A stretch of DNA of 64,000 bases from the NCBI RefSeq assembly GCF_000499845.2, contig NC_023758.2, positions 21,125,285 through 21,189,284 of the forward strand. The letters are read 5' to 3'. A program made the translations under genes and the position numbers. The notes under the pieces were generated by a model. That model had not been told where the DNA came from, made no database searches, and was given only the letters and a program-made list of their open reading frames with translations. The number at the start of each line of letters is the position of its first letter. Position 1 is the first letter of the stretch. Positions 33,982 through 46,970 of this stretch are shown piece by piece. The stretch comes from Phaseolus vulgaris. Taxonomy: Eukaryota > Streptophyta > Magnoliopsida > Fabales > Fabaceae.

Positions 33982-36120
33982 ACTTTTTATTAGTTATATA
34001 AACCTCAGTTAAGTTCAATTTTCCTTTACAAATTAAAAAGGATTTCACTAATAAAAAAATGATTGCAAGTATCACTACCACTTATAACTTGCAACAAGTA
34101 CATAAAATCACTCATGATGATCAACTAATCTTCGTCTAAGATTGAACATTGAGTATACAATACCTCTTTAGACTAAATCCACAGAGTCTCTTTATGCTAT
34201 AATAACAAATTGTTAGGTGTTTACGAGGGAACTTTCACAAAGAAGATATTACAAATAAAAAATCATTGCTTCTAAGTTTTAACTTCACTTATTGAGAAAA
34301 ATTTACAAAATGAACTCACTTTAAGTGGTCTATTAGACACATAAAAATTGCTTAGCACTTAGAAGCTTTAAGGCTCACCTTTACATGCAGAAATCATGTA
34401 AGACATATGGTTTTCACTTAATTTCATTAGTAGCATTTAGAGTTTAAGGTTAAAAGTTTTCTTCTATAGACGTCCTAAATCAAATTGTTGAATATGCTTG
34501 ACTTTTGATTGATACATTTCACAATAACACTCAAAGTGTTGTAGAAAAGACAATATTTTTTTTGTTACTCCTCTCTTATTGTGACAATATCATTTTGAGC
34601 ATACAAACTTAGATGATATTTGTATTGTGCAAGAATCATCTTTAGGATATGTTCTTGATAAATTTTTTATACATTTTACAATGTGTCTTATGTTAAACTT
34701 GTGTACAAATGAGTATAAGGATAACTGCATTAGCATCTTGTAGTTCTTCAACTAGACTACATATTGTAATTTTCTTTATTTTGCGTCTCATAAGTTGTTA
34801 TCTCGTGCATATGTGCATATAACATTTTGAGTATGACAAGTCTTAGATTTATAGTTTACGTTTAAGCCTTTGTAGCACTTGTTTAGAGATTTTGTTTGAA
34901 AATAATATGCATCTTGTACATTTTCAATCTTCAAAGTTTTATTTTAATTTTATAATAATACATCATAAGTTAGTATTAGTAAGTTATTAAATATACCAAA
35001 ACATGTTAGTATTCCTTATCATCTAAATAAATATATTGAACATATATATAAGTTAAAACTTGCATGTTATTTTAAACTTCACTCATGTCTTAACAACTTT
35101 TAATCAAAATACCTATAGAAAAAAATAGATAAATCATAACTATATATATATAAATATATATAAATTTATTTATTTTCTTTGTTAACTTTTAAACTTGTAA
35201 TCAAAATACCTATAAAAAAATTAGATAAATCATAACTATATATATATAAATTTATTTATTTTCTTTGTTAACTTTTAAAATATACTCAAAGTTATATAGG
35301 CTATTAAATTTTAATATAATTACAAATAAATAAAAATACTCTATGTCAAGAGATCTTTTAGACAACCATGTTAGTTCTACAAACATCTATTGACTAGGCA
35401 AAGGCAATTTCTTCCTGCACCATATCATTCATGACATGCACTCAACACAAAATTTAAAATCCAACATTGTCCTTGATTTCATTTTTGCGTACGGATGTAC
35501 AAATTCGAAAGTGATTTTTATACATTCCGGATTTCAAAATTCGGAAGGTCATTTTCGTATTTTATTTAAGTTTTTGGATGATCATATCCAGAAGTGAGTT
35601 ATGAGTTCTGGATTTTCATATCCAGAATGGTATGCTGTAAACGATATTGAGGATTGAGATTCATAACTCATTTATGTTTGCTTACACATCTTGATATCCA
35701 GAATGTCATTTATGTTGTCCAAACTTTTGGATGGTAAAATCCGAAAATAACATATTAGTTCTGGATTTATAAATCCAAAACTTTGTGATTTGACTTACGA
35801 ATATGAATATCCCAAAGACAAATTTTTTAATTCATTAAAAATAAAATTGACATTTTATGTTAATGTGTTGGGTAGAATATAGTACAAGAGAATCACCCTG
35901 GTCAAATCCTAATCCTTGGATAAAAGGTTTGAGTTCAATATCATTCAAACCAAACCATTGGTCTTTATATTTCACATTAGATTATTTATAATAAATTATA
36001 CAATTTATTTATTAAAAATATTTATTTATTTTATATTTAAAAATAGTTATTTTGATATAATTTCAACTAAAAAAATACTTATTGTTTTAATACACGCTAA
36101 AATGCAATTAATTAAATAAT
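33982..36120. other. AT-rich intergenic region upstream of the RHIP1-like gene
   Basis: No coding region. Contains a two-copy tandem repeat (35101-35280) and, at about 35405-35820, a segment with TTTCTTCCTGCACC and repeated CCGGATT/ATCCAGAA words shared with the Mutator-like elements at 43.4-45.9 kb, probably a decayed member. The last 200 bp before 36121 are strongly AT-rich. Confidence 0.5.
35101..35280. repeat. Two-copy tandem repeat, ~90 bp units
   Basis: Unit starting TAATCAAAATACCTATA at 35101 and again at 35198, both running through AAATCATAACTATATATATA to TTTCTTTGTTAACTTTTAAA. Copy 1 is longer by an internal TATATATAAA expansion. Confidence 0.85.
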
Positions 36121-36189
36121 GTGTGCTTGTTAACTAGGCATAGTTTGTATACAGTGCAGCGCAACCTACACCCTACGCACTATCGGACA

Positions 36190-39100
36190 ATGGCAAAGGC
36201 AGATTCGTCGACCTCTTCAGACGGAGATGCGTCCCTGGACGCCGCTCCATCGCTGGCCACCATTGCGGAGAATCTTCAGCGTTCTGCCATTCAATCTGCT
36301 CGGACTGTGCAACATAGCTCTTCAACACAGTTCCATGCCTTTCAGGTTTCCCCTTCCTCTTTTCATCTCATAGGAATCTTCTATGTTATTTGCGTTATAC
36401 GCAATGTGGAGGGATAATATTCCCTGTTTGCTGAATTTCTTTGGTAGTTGGTTAGGAGGTGGATGCCGAATTCAGTGAGGGTTTACATTCCTCTCTTCTT
36501 TATTTACTGGAATCAAACAGAAAGAAAAGAGATGAGAGTAACAAAAGGATTGCCTTCAGTTTTATTCACGGAGAGACTAGGTTATGGCACAATTTTACAC
36601 TATAGGGTTGAATTATCTGTGGCCACTACTCCATTACATGATACTTAATATTCAATTGAGATCTTAAAAGACAAAAAAAAAATAATCACCTCATTTGTTG
36701 ATTGAATCTGTATGGATTTTGTGAGTTTTTATTTTTATTTTTAGGTACAAAGGTCATTCCCAATAAACAATCTCACCCAAATATGCGAGACTTTTCAACT
36801 CTCTCATTCATACTATTCTCAATCTTAACTGTGATAGCAGGAGAGTTCTCTGTTCCAATTTCAAATGTTTTTTTTACCTATAAGTATTTGTGTTTTTCTA
36901 TTTGTTTGAGTTATTGTCATGATCATTTTTTCAACAACATTCTCTAGACTCCTTTGTGATCAATGAGTGGAGAAATATCGCTTGTAGGAAGGAATTCTAT
37001 GGAAACAACAAACAAAGAAAATCGTGATGCATTAGAATTCACTCTTTCATAAATTATTGATAAAGTACTTATAGAGACTCTCTCATTTTAATAATGATTT
37101 ATAAAATAATTAAATAATAATGTAAAACTGTGCATATCTTCAACTTTTATTTGTTTTTATTTCACTTTATTTAAATTATTTTAATCTTGAATTAATATGT
37201 CAACCACTTATAAAACTTAAAAGTTTGTCAGACTGAACTAAACATAATTCCTAGTATTTTACAACAGGGTTTTTCGGAAAGCTCAAATATGACCCTTTAA
37301 GAAAGTGTTGTTGGAAAGCACGTGCTCTATTTCTTTCTCTACTAGTGTAGAAGATAGATACCATTGGGCAGCAACCAAGATTCCCTGGCCATAGCAGTGG
37401 AGCAGTTGAATTTAGAGGGGGGATTTAGAAGAAGATACAAAAGAATAATTTAGTGCGAATTTAGAGGATGGGAATGCTGTGGTATTCAAGATAATGTAGT
37501 GCTATATACAGGTTCCGTATAACATACATGACATATCACTGCTGTTGATACATTTTGCCCTTCTACTAGTGCAAATGTCAACATAACCACTCTATCATTA
37601 TTGCGGCTACTGCTAATCCTAATTTATCTTCATCAGCAGGCAAGTGACCTTTGCCACTGTCACCATTAACTCTGTTTCTCACGTTGCCGTAACCATCACT
37701 ATTATTTTTGCTATCCTGATTTTCATTGAGTGAAACACTATGCCACCTTATCTCTGTCTTTGTAATAATGTATTAAGTCTGTTATTTATATCTATTTAAT
37801 TTTAAAATTATAGCAGCTATATTATACTTTGTTTTTTTTATTATTCACTCAAGCATTAAAATTAAACTTATAATTTAATTTCCTGATTCTTTTTATAGTC
37901 ATATGGGAAATTGAAGCTCTGAACTAATTTGGAACTCTAATGACATGTTATCATATGATTTAACCTGCTGTCTAAGTAATGAAGCTTTATTTTTTTTATC
38001 CCTTGGTAAAATATGAATGGCTCCAAAACTCATCTGATTATGCATGATTCTTTTGCAGAATTCTTTACCAGAAGCAGCATCACAGTATAGGACATATGAA
38101 GATGCTTTCTTCAATAAAGTTAAAGGTGATTAAAAATTGATACTATTGATATAGTGTTGGTTGTGTCTTTCAACTTTTATGATCTTTTTTGTTGGTTTAA
38201 TCAAGGTTTTGGCAAAAGTAAGGTTAAAGTTTTATGGCAGTGTGTAAAATATGCGATTGTTTAAAAAAATTATTGGATATGCTTGCATTTCTTTGGTACC
38301 TATACTTGTTATGTCAAAGCTTATGTTTATGGCTTCTATTTGATATTCAATTAACAATTGTTTCTTCAAGGTTTATTTTTTGCAGAAAGATCATGCACCC
38401 TTTCTATACTTGAGCCTTTCCTTGCTTTTATTGTATTTAATTTTTTCTTACCCTGGTAGTAAAGGATTCTTGAGTCTTTTGTCTAGCAGTAAGAGGAATG
38501 CGGATATCTTTTGAATTTTATATTTTACAGGAGGAGTAAATGTCATCAATCTTATTTTAAATTTATTTTTCATAGATGAGCTAACACACTGAATGTTATT
38601 AATCTTTGAATAAGTTGGTGGCCATAAAACAACTGAATGTTTCTGTTCTGTGGTGATCTTTTACATAGCATTGGTGTATCTTCTTATGTCTTACGTTTGC
38701 AGATGGATTGATGATTGTAAAGGAGAATCCAGCTTTAGGTGCAGGAGTAGCTATTTCTGCTGCTCTTTTGGTTATGCGAGGTAACATTTTTCCTATCATT
38801 TTCACATATATTTTACTTTGGCATTTCGATTTTTCTTAGGTTTAATTCAATATTTATGCATCTTGATACAAATTACCATATTGTAGCAAAACTTGGGAAA
38901 ATAATGCAGGAACACTGCTTTTTCTTTATGTATTCAGATTATTTTCTTGTTTTGCTTTTGGTTTTGTCTTTAATGTAGTTTCGATTGTAGTCACATGAGA
39001 TTTGAACTTTTAATGACTGAAAAGTTGGGTTTAGATAGGACTTGTATAATCTGGCTTAGACTTGGTAATATACAATTAATTTGAATTAGTCCTTGATATA

Positions 39101-41605
39101 TTTTTCCCAACTTTGGCTGTAATTCTGCTACGAAGCTGCTATTTTCTATTTTCCTTGCGTCTAGTGGTATTGAAGACATGGTGAGGCTTAGAGTAGAAAT
39201 GTAATTGGCATGAGCTGAAGATTTGTTATGTGTAACACGCATCACAGAGACATACATAATGTTCGAGCCTTCACTAAAATAAAGAAGGCAAACTTGCTCT
39301 TGTAGGCGGGATGGTAGTCTAGAGTAGAAGATCATTGTAGAAGGGCTTCTCCACCAAACTATAATATCTTGATGAATCATAGATCCTCAAAAGGCACCTG
39401 ATTTACCACATGAAGACTTCAATGAATAACTTGCTTTTAGTTTATACAATCAAGAAATCACAATATATATGGAAGATGATATGCCAAATCAAGGATAAAA
39501 AAATCAAAATATATTCCAGTAAGCTATCCTATTGAAAAATTTCAACAGTATAATGACATTTTAGACACCAGCTTTTGGAATTTTCAGTATTAAAAAATAG
39601 ATTTAATTGATATATGTAGGTTCTTGAACTATTTTACAATTTTCAATTAAGACCCTGACACTCTTTTTTTAATTGGGTCCTTCCGACTAACTGCTGTTAC
39701 AAAAAATTAATTGTTCAAGTCAGATGTGAGTTTGCAATAAAGTTATCTGGTGAAGTCATAGAGAAATTTGTGAAAAAATATCTGGGTTGAGTGGACTTGC
39801 AGAGGTGTGAATATTTGGTTGAAAATACTGGATTCAAAACCTGAAGAGGTTAATACTCGGTGCAAATCTCCATATGTGGTGATATTGGATTCAGAACCTA
39901 TATAGGTCCTTGTTATATATTTTTCATAATTGCGGGGAGATGAAGTGGTTCAATTAAAAAAATAAATGAAGTTTAAGAATCCAATTGAAAAACGAGTTTA
40001 GCCTAATTAAAATTTAGTAAATAGTCCAGAGATTTGCGAGAGCAATTTAGCCTAAAAATATTGATTGATTGACTCAGATATCAATCTCTTAATGATGCTC
40101 GTGGTAGGGATCTTAATTGCTCAGTTTTGGAGGTCAAGACGCAATAATTTCAATGTTTTCAAATATTAAAATATTCAAAATATCTTTGAATACTGAGTGG
40201 AAGATTTCAAGAATGTGCTAAAAATTCAAGTTTAAGGGGAACTGATGTAAGACACACTAAGGGTTTAGTATTAGACCTGAGAAAACTATAGAAAAAACCA
40301 TTTAAAAATAGCTTTGCTTGAATTGTTTTTTGATATACCCCAGTGCCATTTATTGATTTGTGTAGCTGACCGATATAGTGTGGTATAAATGTATGTGCTT
40401 TTGTTGCATCTCTTTGTGGAAAATGCGATCATTATGACTCTACTGTACTGTATCCCAAGTCTCGATGTTTGTATTTGTTTCAATCAAATTGAATTGTTTT
40501 TTGGTTTTGCAGCTCCAAGAAGGTTTCTGTTTCGTCAAACATTAGGTCGATTCCAGAGTGAGGAGGTATTACTCGGTTGAACAATCAAGATGCTTCCCTT
40601 ACCTATGTTCTTACGTACTGCTCCTTTCCAATTCTGATGCATCACGTGCACTTTCCTTATTTGTATCTTTACTTCCTACCAGTTCTGCATTAAAAATTGT
40701 AATATTTCTCCAGTGCATATTCTGATATTCTTTCACCTTTTCACGTAGGCACGGTATGCTAGAACTGAGAAGAGTGTAAAGGACTTCAACCTTTCAGTGG
40801 ATTTACTGAAGAAGGAGAGTGGAAAACTGCTTCAAAGGACAGCTCTTGCTGAGAAGGAAATGAAATACGGGCATTCCGAACTACTGTATGTATTATTATT
40901 AGTTAAAGAAAGGACGTTCCTTTTTATTACTGCTAAAGTATGCCTGAAGTTTATTAATTTAAATAAACGTATATAGGAGCGCTGGAAGCCAATTTCAACA
41001 GCTGGCAAAATCAGCATACAAGGTTGAAAACCGCGCTATTGGTATGCTATCTTTCTCTCTTCTTTCTTTTAAGTAACTTGAGATAAAATGTTGAATTTAA
41101 TTAGAATATAGTGATAATGTAGAAGTTTCTTTTGTAGTGATGTCATCCAATCATGAATCACTGTAATTAAAATTATTGACTCTTGTAATAATTACTTCAA
41201 CAGTCTATAAATTCTTTTATACACAAAATTAACAATTTTTTATCCCATTTTTTCCACTCTTTTGTTTGAAAAGAAGAAAATCCGGAGCTCCATCATGCCT
41301 TATATTTGCTTTGGCGATTGTGTTATATATATTGTGGCCTTGGGATTTACCTTCATTTATCATGATTTAGATTTGCTAGACAAGCTGCGGTATATACCAA
41401 ATCGTGAAGCTCTGGCACTTCGAGCTGAGGCAAGCAAACTATATCTGTGTGTTTCCCCAAATTTCAGTAATGTTCATTTCTTATTGATTTCTCTCTGCCT
41501 CAAAAAACGTGACAGGTTGCTTCTATGGTTTCAAATTTGAAGGATCAGAGATCTGCGCTGAACAAACGGATTGTGAAGATCAACGAGTTAGGGGTTCCTG
41601 TATGA
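36190..41605 (+). CDS. RHIP1: RGS1-HXK1-interacting protein 1-like (RHIP1), 234 aa, 8 exons
   Basis: Coding exons: 36190-36345, 38059-38125, 38703-38780, 40513-40565, 40749-40885, 40977-41041, 41371-41429 and 41516-41605 (705 nt). Phases are consistent throughout. The protein has an acidic, serine-rich N-terminus ([20 protein letters not shown]), a short hydrophobic segment [16 protein letters not shown] (about residues 83-98), a basic [14 protein letters not shown] motif, then a long charged helical region likely to form a coiled coil ([20 protein letters not shown] to the end INELGVPV). This order matches plant RHIP1, described in Arabidopsis as binding both the RGS1 G-protein regulator and hexokinase 1 in sugar signalling; the family call is from recall. 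An in-frame upstream ATG at 36121 exists, but 36190 gives the family-like start. Intron 7 (41430-41515) needs a GC donor (GAG|GCAAGC). Confidence 0.83.
39590..40060. repeat. Possible MITE-like repeat in intron 3 of the RHIP1-like gene
   Basis: The left part reads GGTTCTTGAACTATTTTAC then TTTTCAATTAAGACCC. The right part reads TGAAGTTTAAGAATCCAAT then TGAAAAACGAG and TTAGCCTAATTAAAATTTAG. These resemble the complementary ends of a common legume repeat, but no exact inverted repeat or duplication was found. Confidence 0.3.
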
Positions 41606-43399
41606 ATGAATTAATGAACAAGTTGTAGAGACCTTCTCTTGATGCACACCCATCACCAGGTTTTGCTCAATAAATTCTCTTGTTAAGTAGATATCTTTAC
41701 GTATAATACTGACCCATGTCCAGGGGCATTTCTTGTTTTGATTTCAAGCTCACAGTATGTTTGATGGAGTGTAATATTTTAACAATAAAACAAATTACGT
41801 AATACTTTTCATTAATATATATCAGTTTATGTTCTTCATTTTTTTACCCAACTGCAAAAGGAAGAAAACCTGCTTTTCTCTTCTTTTTCTATCATCTAAT
41901 AACCCAAACATCTACTCTTTTCTTTTACTTAATCCTATTTAGGGGTGGATATCTCTTTGGCTCAACAAGGACATGCGAATTAGATTTTTTTAAAATATTA
42001 ATATAAATATACAAGAATTTTGAGTCTCATCCATTTGTGAATTTTAAAGATTTTAAAACTGTTTGATGTAAATTTGACCTTATGATTATTGAGGTGTTAA
42101 CAACACGATAATATCTCATTTTGAATTTTTAACATGTTAATCTCCTATTTATGTATTTAACAGTATAGTACGGGATATGCAATAAAATAAAAACACATAC
42201 AACATTCATTATTTTCCAAATGAAAATGTCTAATATTTAGTACTGGTTTAATTATTTTAGTTTTAATTGATGAACTGTGAACTTTTTTGAGGTTTTGTTG
42301 ACTTCATATGTTTAAAAATTATTGATGCGGATATAGATAAAAATATTTCATCCAATGAGATTAATGTAGATAAACCTAACTGAGTCTCAAATATCAAATA
42401 AAAGGGTTAGGAATCATTTTCTACTATGTGAAATTTTTATATCTTGAAAAACCTATGCAACATCTTGATGGGAAATTAAGGGATAACTGTAAATATTGTA
42501 AGAAATACCTTGTGAGTGGTAGGAGTGAAAATGAAACCTCAACTTTATTTTATCACTCATAGATGTGAGAAAAAGTCACATGATAGAATTTTAGAGAAAC
42601 TTGTGTTGGATCATATGCTGGAAAATTAAGAAGTTGTGAATATTATGTTAATGTCAGTATTAATTATTGAGTCAAACAATTTAAATATTGGGATTTTTTT
42701 TTTGGTTTTCAAAACAATAATAATGTTTTTGTCTTATTTTTAGTTTAACAATATAAAAGAAAGAAATTATATAATTTTGCAAAAAAAATGTTTTTTTAAT
42801 AAAGTTTGACGAGATTGCAAACTAATAGATTTATCTATTAACTTCGGGAACCAAATATGGAATTAGAAAAAAAGGTTTTGGATTATCTGTTCGAGAAATA
42901 TCCTTGAATAAGTTTTTCAGACCTTTCATAATATTATTTTTGGAATATAATTTTTATAACAGAATTTTCACAATAAGAATTTTGGAATAGAATTTTTAGA
43001 ACACATTTTTTGAAATGCATGAAATATATTCTGGAACGAGTTTTGAGGAACACAATTTTTGGTAAATGTTCTCAGCGCCATATCAATTTAAACTTTGATT
43101 TGCAAATTAAATAATTAAAATGTTTTTACAAAATGATGAAAATGACCTTAAATGAAAAGGGATGTGGATAAAAAATATTTCTACAATTTTGTTTAGAATA
43201 CATTTCTGGATTTGGATTTATAAATTTTGGAAATCCTTTTTCAGAATTTTCAGATTCTGTGTTCTGGTTCTTCTTTACTGAAATGCATTTTTTTTATTTC
43301 GAATTTAATTTTTTAAATAAGATTTTGATTTTCAGATTTTTAAATTCAAAATAAAAGATAATTTTGAAAAATTAAAAAGGTGATAGAGTGCAGATTCAA
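41606..43399. other. 3' flank of the RHIP1-like gene and AT-rich intergenic DNA
   Basis: The 3' UTR should end within the first 200 bp (AATAAA at about 41783). Beyond that no coding region; from about 42900 repeated words such as TTTTGGAATA and TTCTGGA mark decay of Mutator-like or similar repeats. Confidence 0.5.
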
Positions 43400-44124
43400 A
43401 TTGGTATGCAAGAAGAATTTGCTCACAATCTTTTGGAACAAACTTCTTGGAATATACAGGCGACAACATGGTAACATGGTGCAGTTAGCAAGGGTATTTT
43501 TATTTAATTTTCCTGTTAATATGGGGTGCAGTTAATAAAAATGGAGGTGTAGGAAGAAAAAGATAAAAAATAGTTCGTTTATTTTGATTAGATGTTCATT
43601 TAAAATACGGCAATTGCTTCCTGCATAATCAATTTTTAAAATTCTAGAATTGTCTTTCATTTTGGAATTGAAAAATACATTTTGGAAAAGGAAATCCATA
43701 ACAAATTTTTTACATTTTGGAAATGAAATTTAAAAATAAAATGGAAAAACCAAAATCTCATCTTAAAAAGAAAAAATTAAAATACAAATAATACATTTCT
43801 AATAAAGATTTAGAAAAATAAAATCTAAAAACATATTCTATAAAAGAATTTTAGAAAACAAATCCGAAAACATATTCGACAAAGACTGCCCTAAAGTTCC
43901 GAAAAGTTTAATATGAGAATATATTCTAAAAATCTAAATTCAGAAATGTATTTTGAAATACTAACTCTGGAATATATTTTGACATGTAACTCCACCTCTA
44001 TTTAAAATTAAAGAGAGCATTTTAGTGATTTTACATTAGTAATAAGATGCATATTGAAATTTGTTGCAGTAAGCAAAAGCCTTAAACAAGCTTCATGGAT
44101 AAGCCTTAAATGGGCCAAGTCAGC
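43400..44124. repeat. Decayed Mutator-like (MULE) repeat fragments
   Basis: GGGGTGCAGTTA, GGAGGTGTAGGAAGAAAAAG (about 43540) and ATTGCTTCCTGCATAATC (about 43612) are versions of the terminal sequence GG...TTCTTCCTGCACC found at 44134. Between them are repeated CCGAAAACATATTC and TTTTGGAA words. Ends and duplications are not recoverable. Confidence 0.45.
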
Positions 44125-44133
44125 CTGTATACC

Positions 44134-45457
44134 GGCAGTTTCTTCCTGTATCCCACATTTTTTTTTTAAAGGCGGTCCTTTTCTTTCCCCCGACCGATTA
44201 CTTACACTCTTATTAAAAGACTAAATCGCCCTTATTAGTTTTTAAAATTCCAAAAATATTCTTAACCTAAAAAAACCTTAAAAAGGTGCAGGCAAGGATG
44301 CTCTCTTGAACAGCCGTGTCTTTCATGTTCCAGCAGCAACACGTTTTCATGTTCTAGCAGCAGTGCGACACCTCCAAATCCTTCTCCTTCAATCTCACAT
44401 TTTTTTGTAGTGCTCTTGACAAAGATAAATAAATTTCTTTGTTTTCAGATCTGCACATCCGTTTTGTTTATGGATTTTTGTTTCTGTAAGTGTTTTTTTC
44501 CATTCTAGATTATAGAATCCGATACAATTTCAGATCACAAAATACGGTAAAATCTCGAATTTTTGCTTCCGGTAAAATCTTGAATTTGTGGATCCGGATT
44601 TGTGTTTTTATGGTCATCCTTTCTTCAACATATAAAACTTCATCAAAAGATTTTTTCTATCTTCAAATATGATTTGCAATGACCTTCTTTTTTTCTTCTT
44701 TTAATATTTTTTTTGGTCTATAGTTTATTTATATTTGTTTAGTAGAAATGATACAATGCTTTTTTTCTCTCTCTTTTAGTTTCAATAGAATTTTATATTT
44801 GCAGTTTTTTGTTTGTATTGGTTCAACATCTTATTCATTAGTTTGTAATTTGGTTTAACTTGAATGGTGTAATTGAACAATAATGATTAAGACTAGGGGA
44901 GGAGGTTCACAAGGTGATCGTCTACGTCCCACAGCCTCTATTAGAAGAAGACATGTTAATGAAGATGAAAAACATGAAGAACGTGAATAATGACTTCTCA
45001 ATATCATCATCATCCCACAGATAAACCCCATCATATAATTCTTCTTCAAATTCATCATTATTGTCCATGCTTCTACAAATAAAATAAAAAATGAAACAAA
45101 ATCATTGCATTTCGGAACCATGAATCCATAAGTCAAAAACATTATTCTGGATCCAACAATCCATAATTCAAAAAGACCATTCCAGATTCAGGAATCCATA
45201 ACACAAAAAAACAATTCCGGATCCACCAATCTGTAATGCAATTTAGGCTTCTGGATTCAGCACTTTGGAAAACAACAATTTATGACCTTTTACCTTCCAG
45301 AACACCCCCTCATCTGGAAAATACAATTTAATCAATTCCGGATTCATGAATCCGGAATATATTACCGGATCCCGATATCCGGTAGTCCCTTTTGAAATTA
45401 TAGGTCAAGGTTAATGTTGGAATATTTAAAATTGTGGGGGTGCAGGAAGAAGAAGCC
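44134..45457. mobile_element. Mutator-like non-autonomous element (1324 bp) with 9-bp TSD
   Basis: Flanked by CTGTATACC on both sides (44125-44133 and 45458-45466), the 9-bp duplication expected for Mutator-like elements. The left end GGCAGTTTCTTCCTGTATCC pairs with the complement of the right end (GGCTTCTTCTTCCTGCACCC), about 80 percent identical over 20 bp, continuing with CCACA. The interior has many copies of GGATTC(A)TGGAATCCGGA-like words but no transposase. The frame on the minus strand at 44855-45142 has no recognisable domain. Confidence 0.86.
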
Positions 45458-45857
45458 CTGTATACCCACTTTATTCCTTGTGGGATGCTTCTTCCTGCAC
45501 CTCCATACCTTCTTGTGCCACTCCCATAAGTTTTTGTATTCCAAAAATACTCTTCTTTAATATTCCGAAATACATAATCCGAAAGTTTTTTTCTACATTC
45601 AGAATTAGCTTCTGGATTAATCCAGAAGCCTATAATTAGCTTTCAGATTACATAATTCAGAAGTCTTTTCTTTACATAAGATTAACTTCAGATTGGGAAA
45701 AGAATCACTAGGAGCATGGCTAGAGCATTGGGAAAAGAGCATCAAATAATGACACTTCTTATTACTCTTGTATAGTTGTAGGTGGTGTGAATATTAAATA
45801 AAAAGTGTTAATAGTTCGGGGGGGTGTAGACGCATTTTAGGAGGTGCTGAAAATAGG
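45458..45857. repeat. Second MULE-type terminal sequence next to the first element
   Basis: GGGATGCTTCTTCCTGCACC at about 45481-45500 is another terminal sequence of the same family, followed by CCAGAAGCCT/ATTCAGAAG words; a possible opposite end, GGGGGGGTGTAGACG, is at about 45819. No duplication could be paired. Confidence 0.4.
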
Positions 45858-46639
45858 AAGTGGATCACACTTACTTCATGACTAGGTGGCGCCAATTTGC
45901 ATTTGAATTTGGAGGGAACTTTGAGTTTCATTTTTGTTTCATTTCAGCCCTCTTCTATTATAAATAGAGAGGTTGGGCTCTTGTAAATGCAGATTTGGAT
46001 AATTGATATAGAGAAACTCTACTCATTTTGAGATAGCATTTTGTGAGATTTTGATCTCCTTACCATAGTCTCATCTTGGGTACAATTGGAGAGCTACAAG
46101 TGGCGGCTTCCTTCACTCATCTTGGAACTCCATCACCAAGTGGCGTGATCATTCTCCAATTTCATTCCAGCCGGTCTTCAACCATCTAAGTCACAATCCT
46201 TTTCATCTCCTTTGTTGTTTTCATTCGGTGGTTTCAACTTTTAAGTCTTGTTCTTCAATTTGTACCGTTTAGTTTGGTTCTTGTGTTGTTCTTGAGTTTC
46301 TAATTGGTTCATTGTGTTCTTTGGATGATTTTAATCGGTAGATATGTTTCCTCTTTCAATTTTGTCCAGTTTTAGTTAATTACATATTTCAATTGTGTTT
46401 CTATTTGTGTTCTTGATTTGTTCTTGTTTTCCTTTCAATTCCGCCAAGTGTTTGTGATAAGGACATGACACTCATTGTTCAATGAGTTTGGCTTCTCTTT
46501 TGTATGACATTATCCTCCATTGAGATGACTTTAAGCCTTCTTAAATGTTGTGTATCTTGTTTAGAGTCAATCCAACTCATATTAGAAGTGAACACAAATT
46601 ACTTAACTAAGATGCAGTTGAAGATGGAAGGGGAGCACA
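45858..46639 (+). repeat. LTR-like region with TATA box
   Basis: TATAAAT at 45959-45965, preceded by GC-richer DNA and followed by AGAGAGGTTGGGCTC and an untranslated-leader-like segment (CTTGTAAATGCAGATTTGG, then TCATCTTGGAACTCCATCACC). This resembles U3-R-U5 of a legume gypsy element or a decayed promoter. No ends found. Confidence 0.35.
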
Positions 46640-46970
46640 CACTACAAAAAAATTTGAAATTACATACAACACTAATACATATATAAGAGATCAAATTCAT
46701 ATATAAAACAAAATTACATACAAATTACATACAAAATGTTTCCGTGTTTCCATACTTAAACTTTTGTAGATAAATGTTACACGTGAATTTCAAATCCGTA
46801 TATATAACTTTTCGATTTACATACAGATATTTTTGTATATAATTTTACCAGACAAACGAAAATATCCATGTAATTATTATTTATTACCTACTGAAAAATA
46901 TGTATATAACTGTGTGGTAAAACAAACTATATACGAAAGATTCCATATATAATGTAATTTTCTTATTTTT
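46640..46970. mobile_element. Possible CACTA-type transposon end
   Basis: CACTACAAAAAAATTTG at 46640 fits the CACTA terminal consensus, followed by subterminal repeats of ACATACAA/ATATATAA words to about 46970. The other end (TTTTTTGTAGTG) was not found downstream, so this is tentative. Confidence 0.35.
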
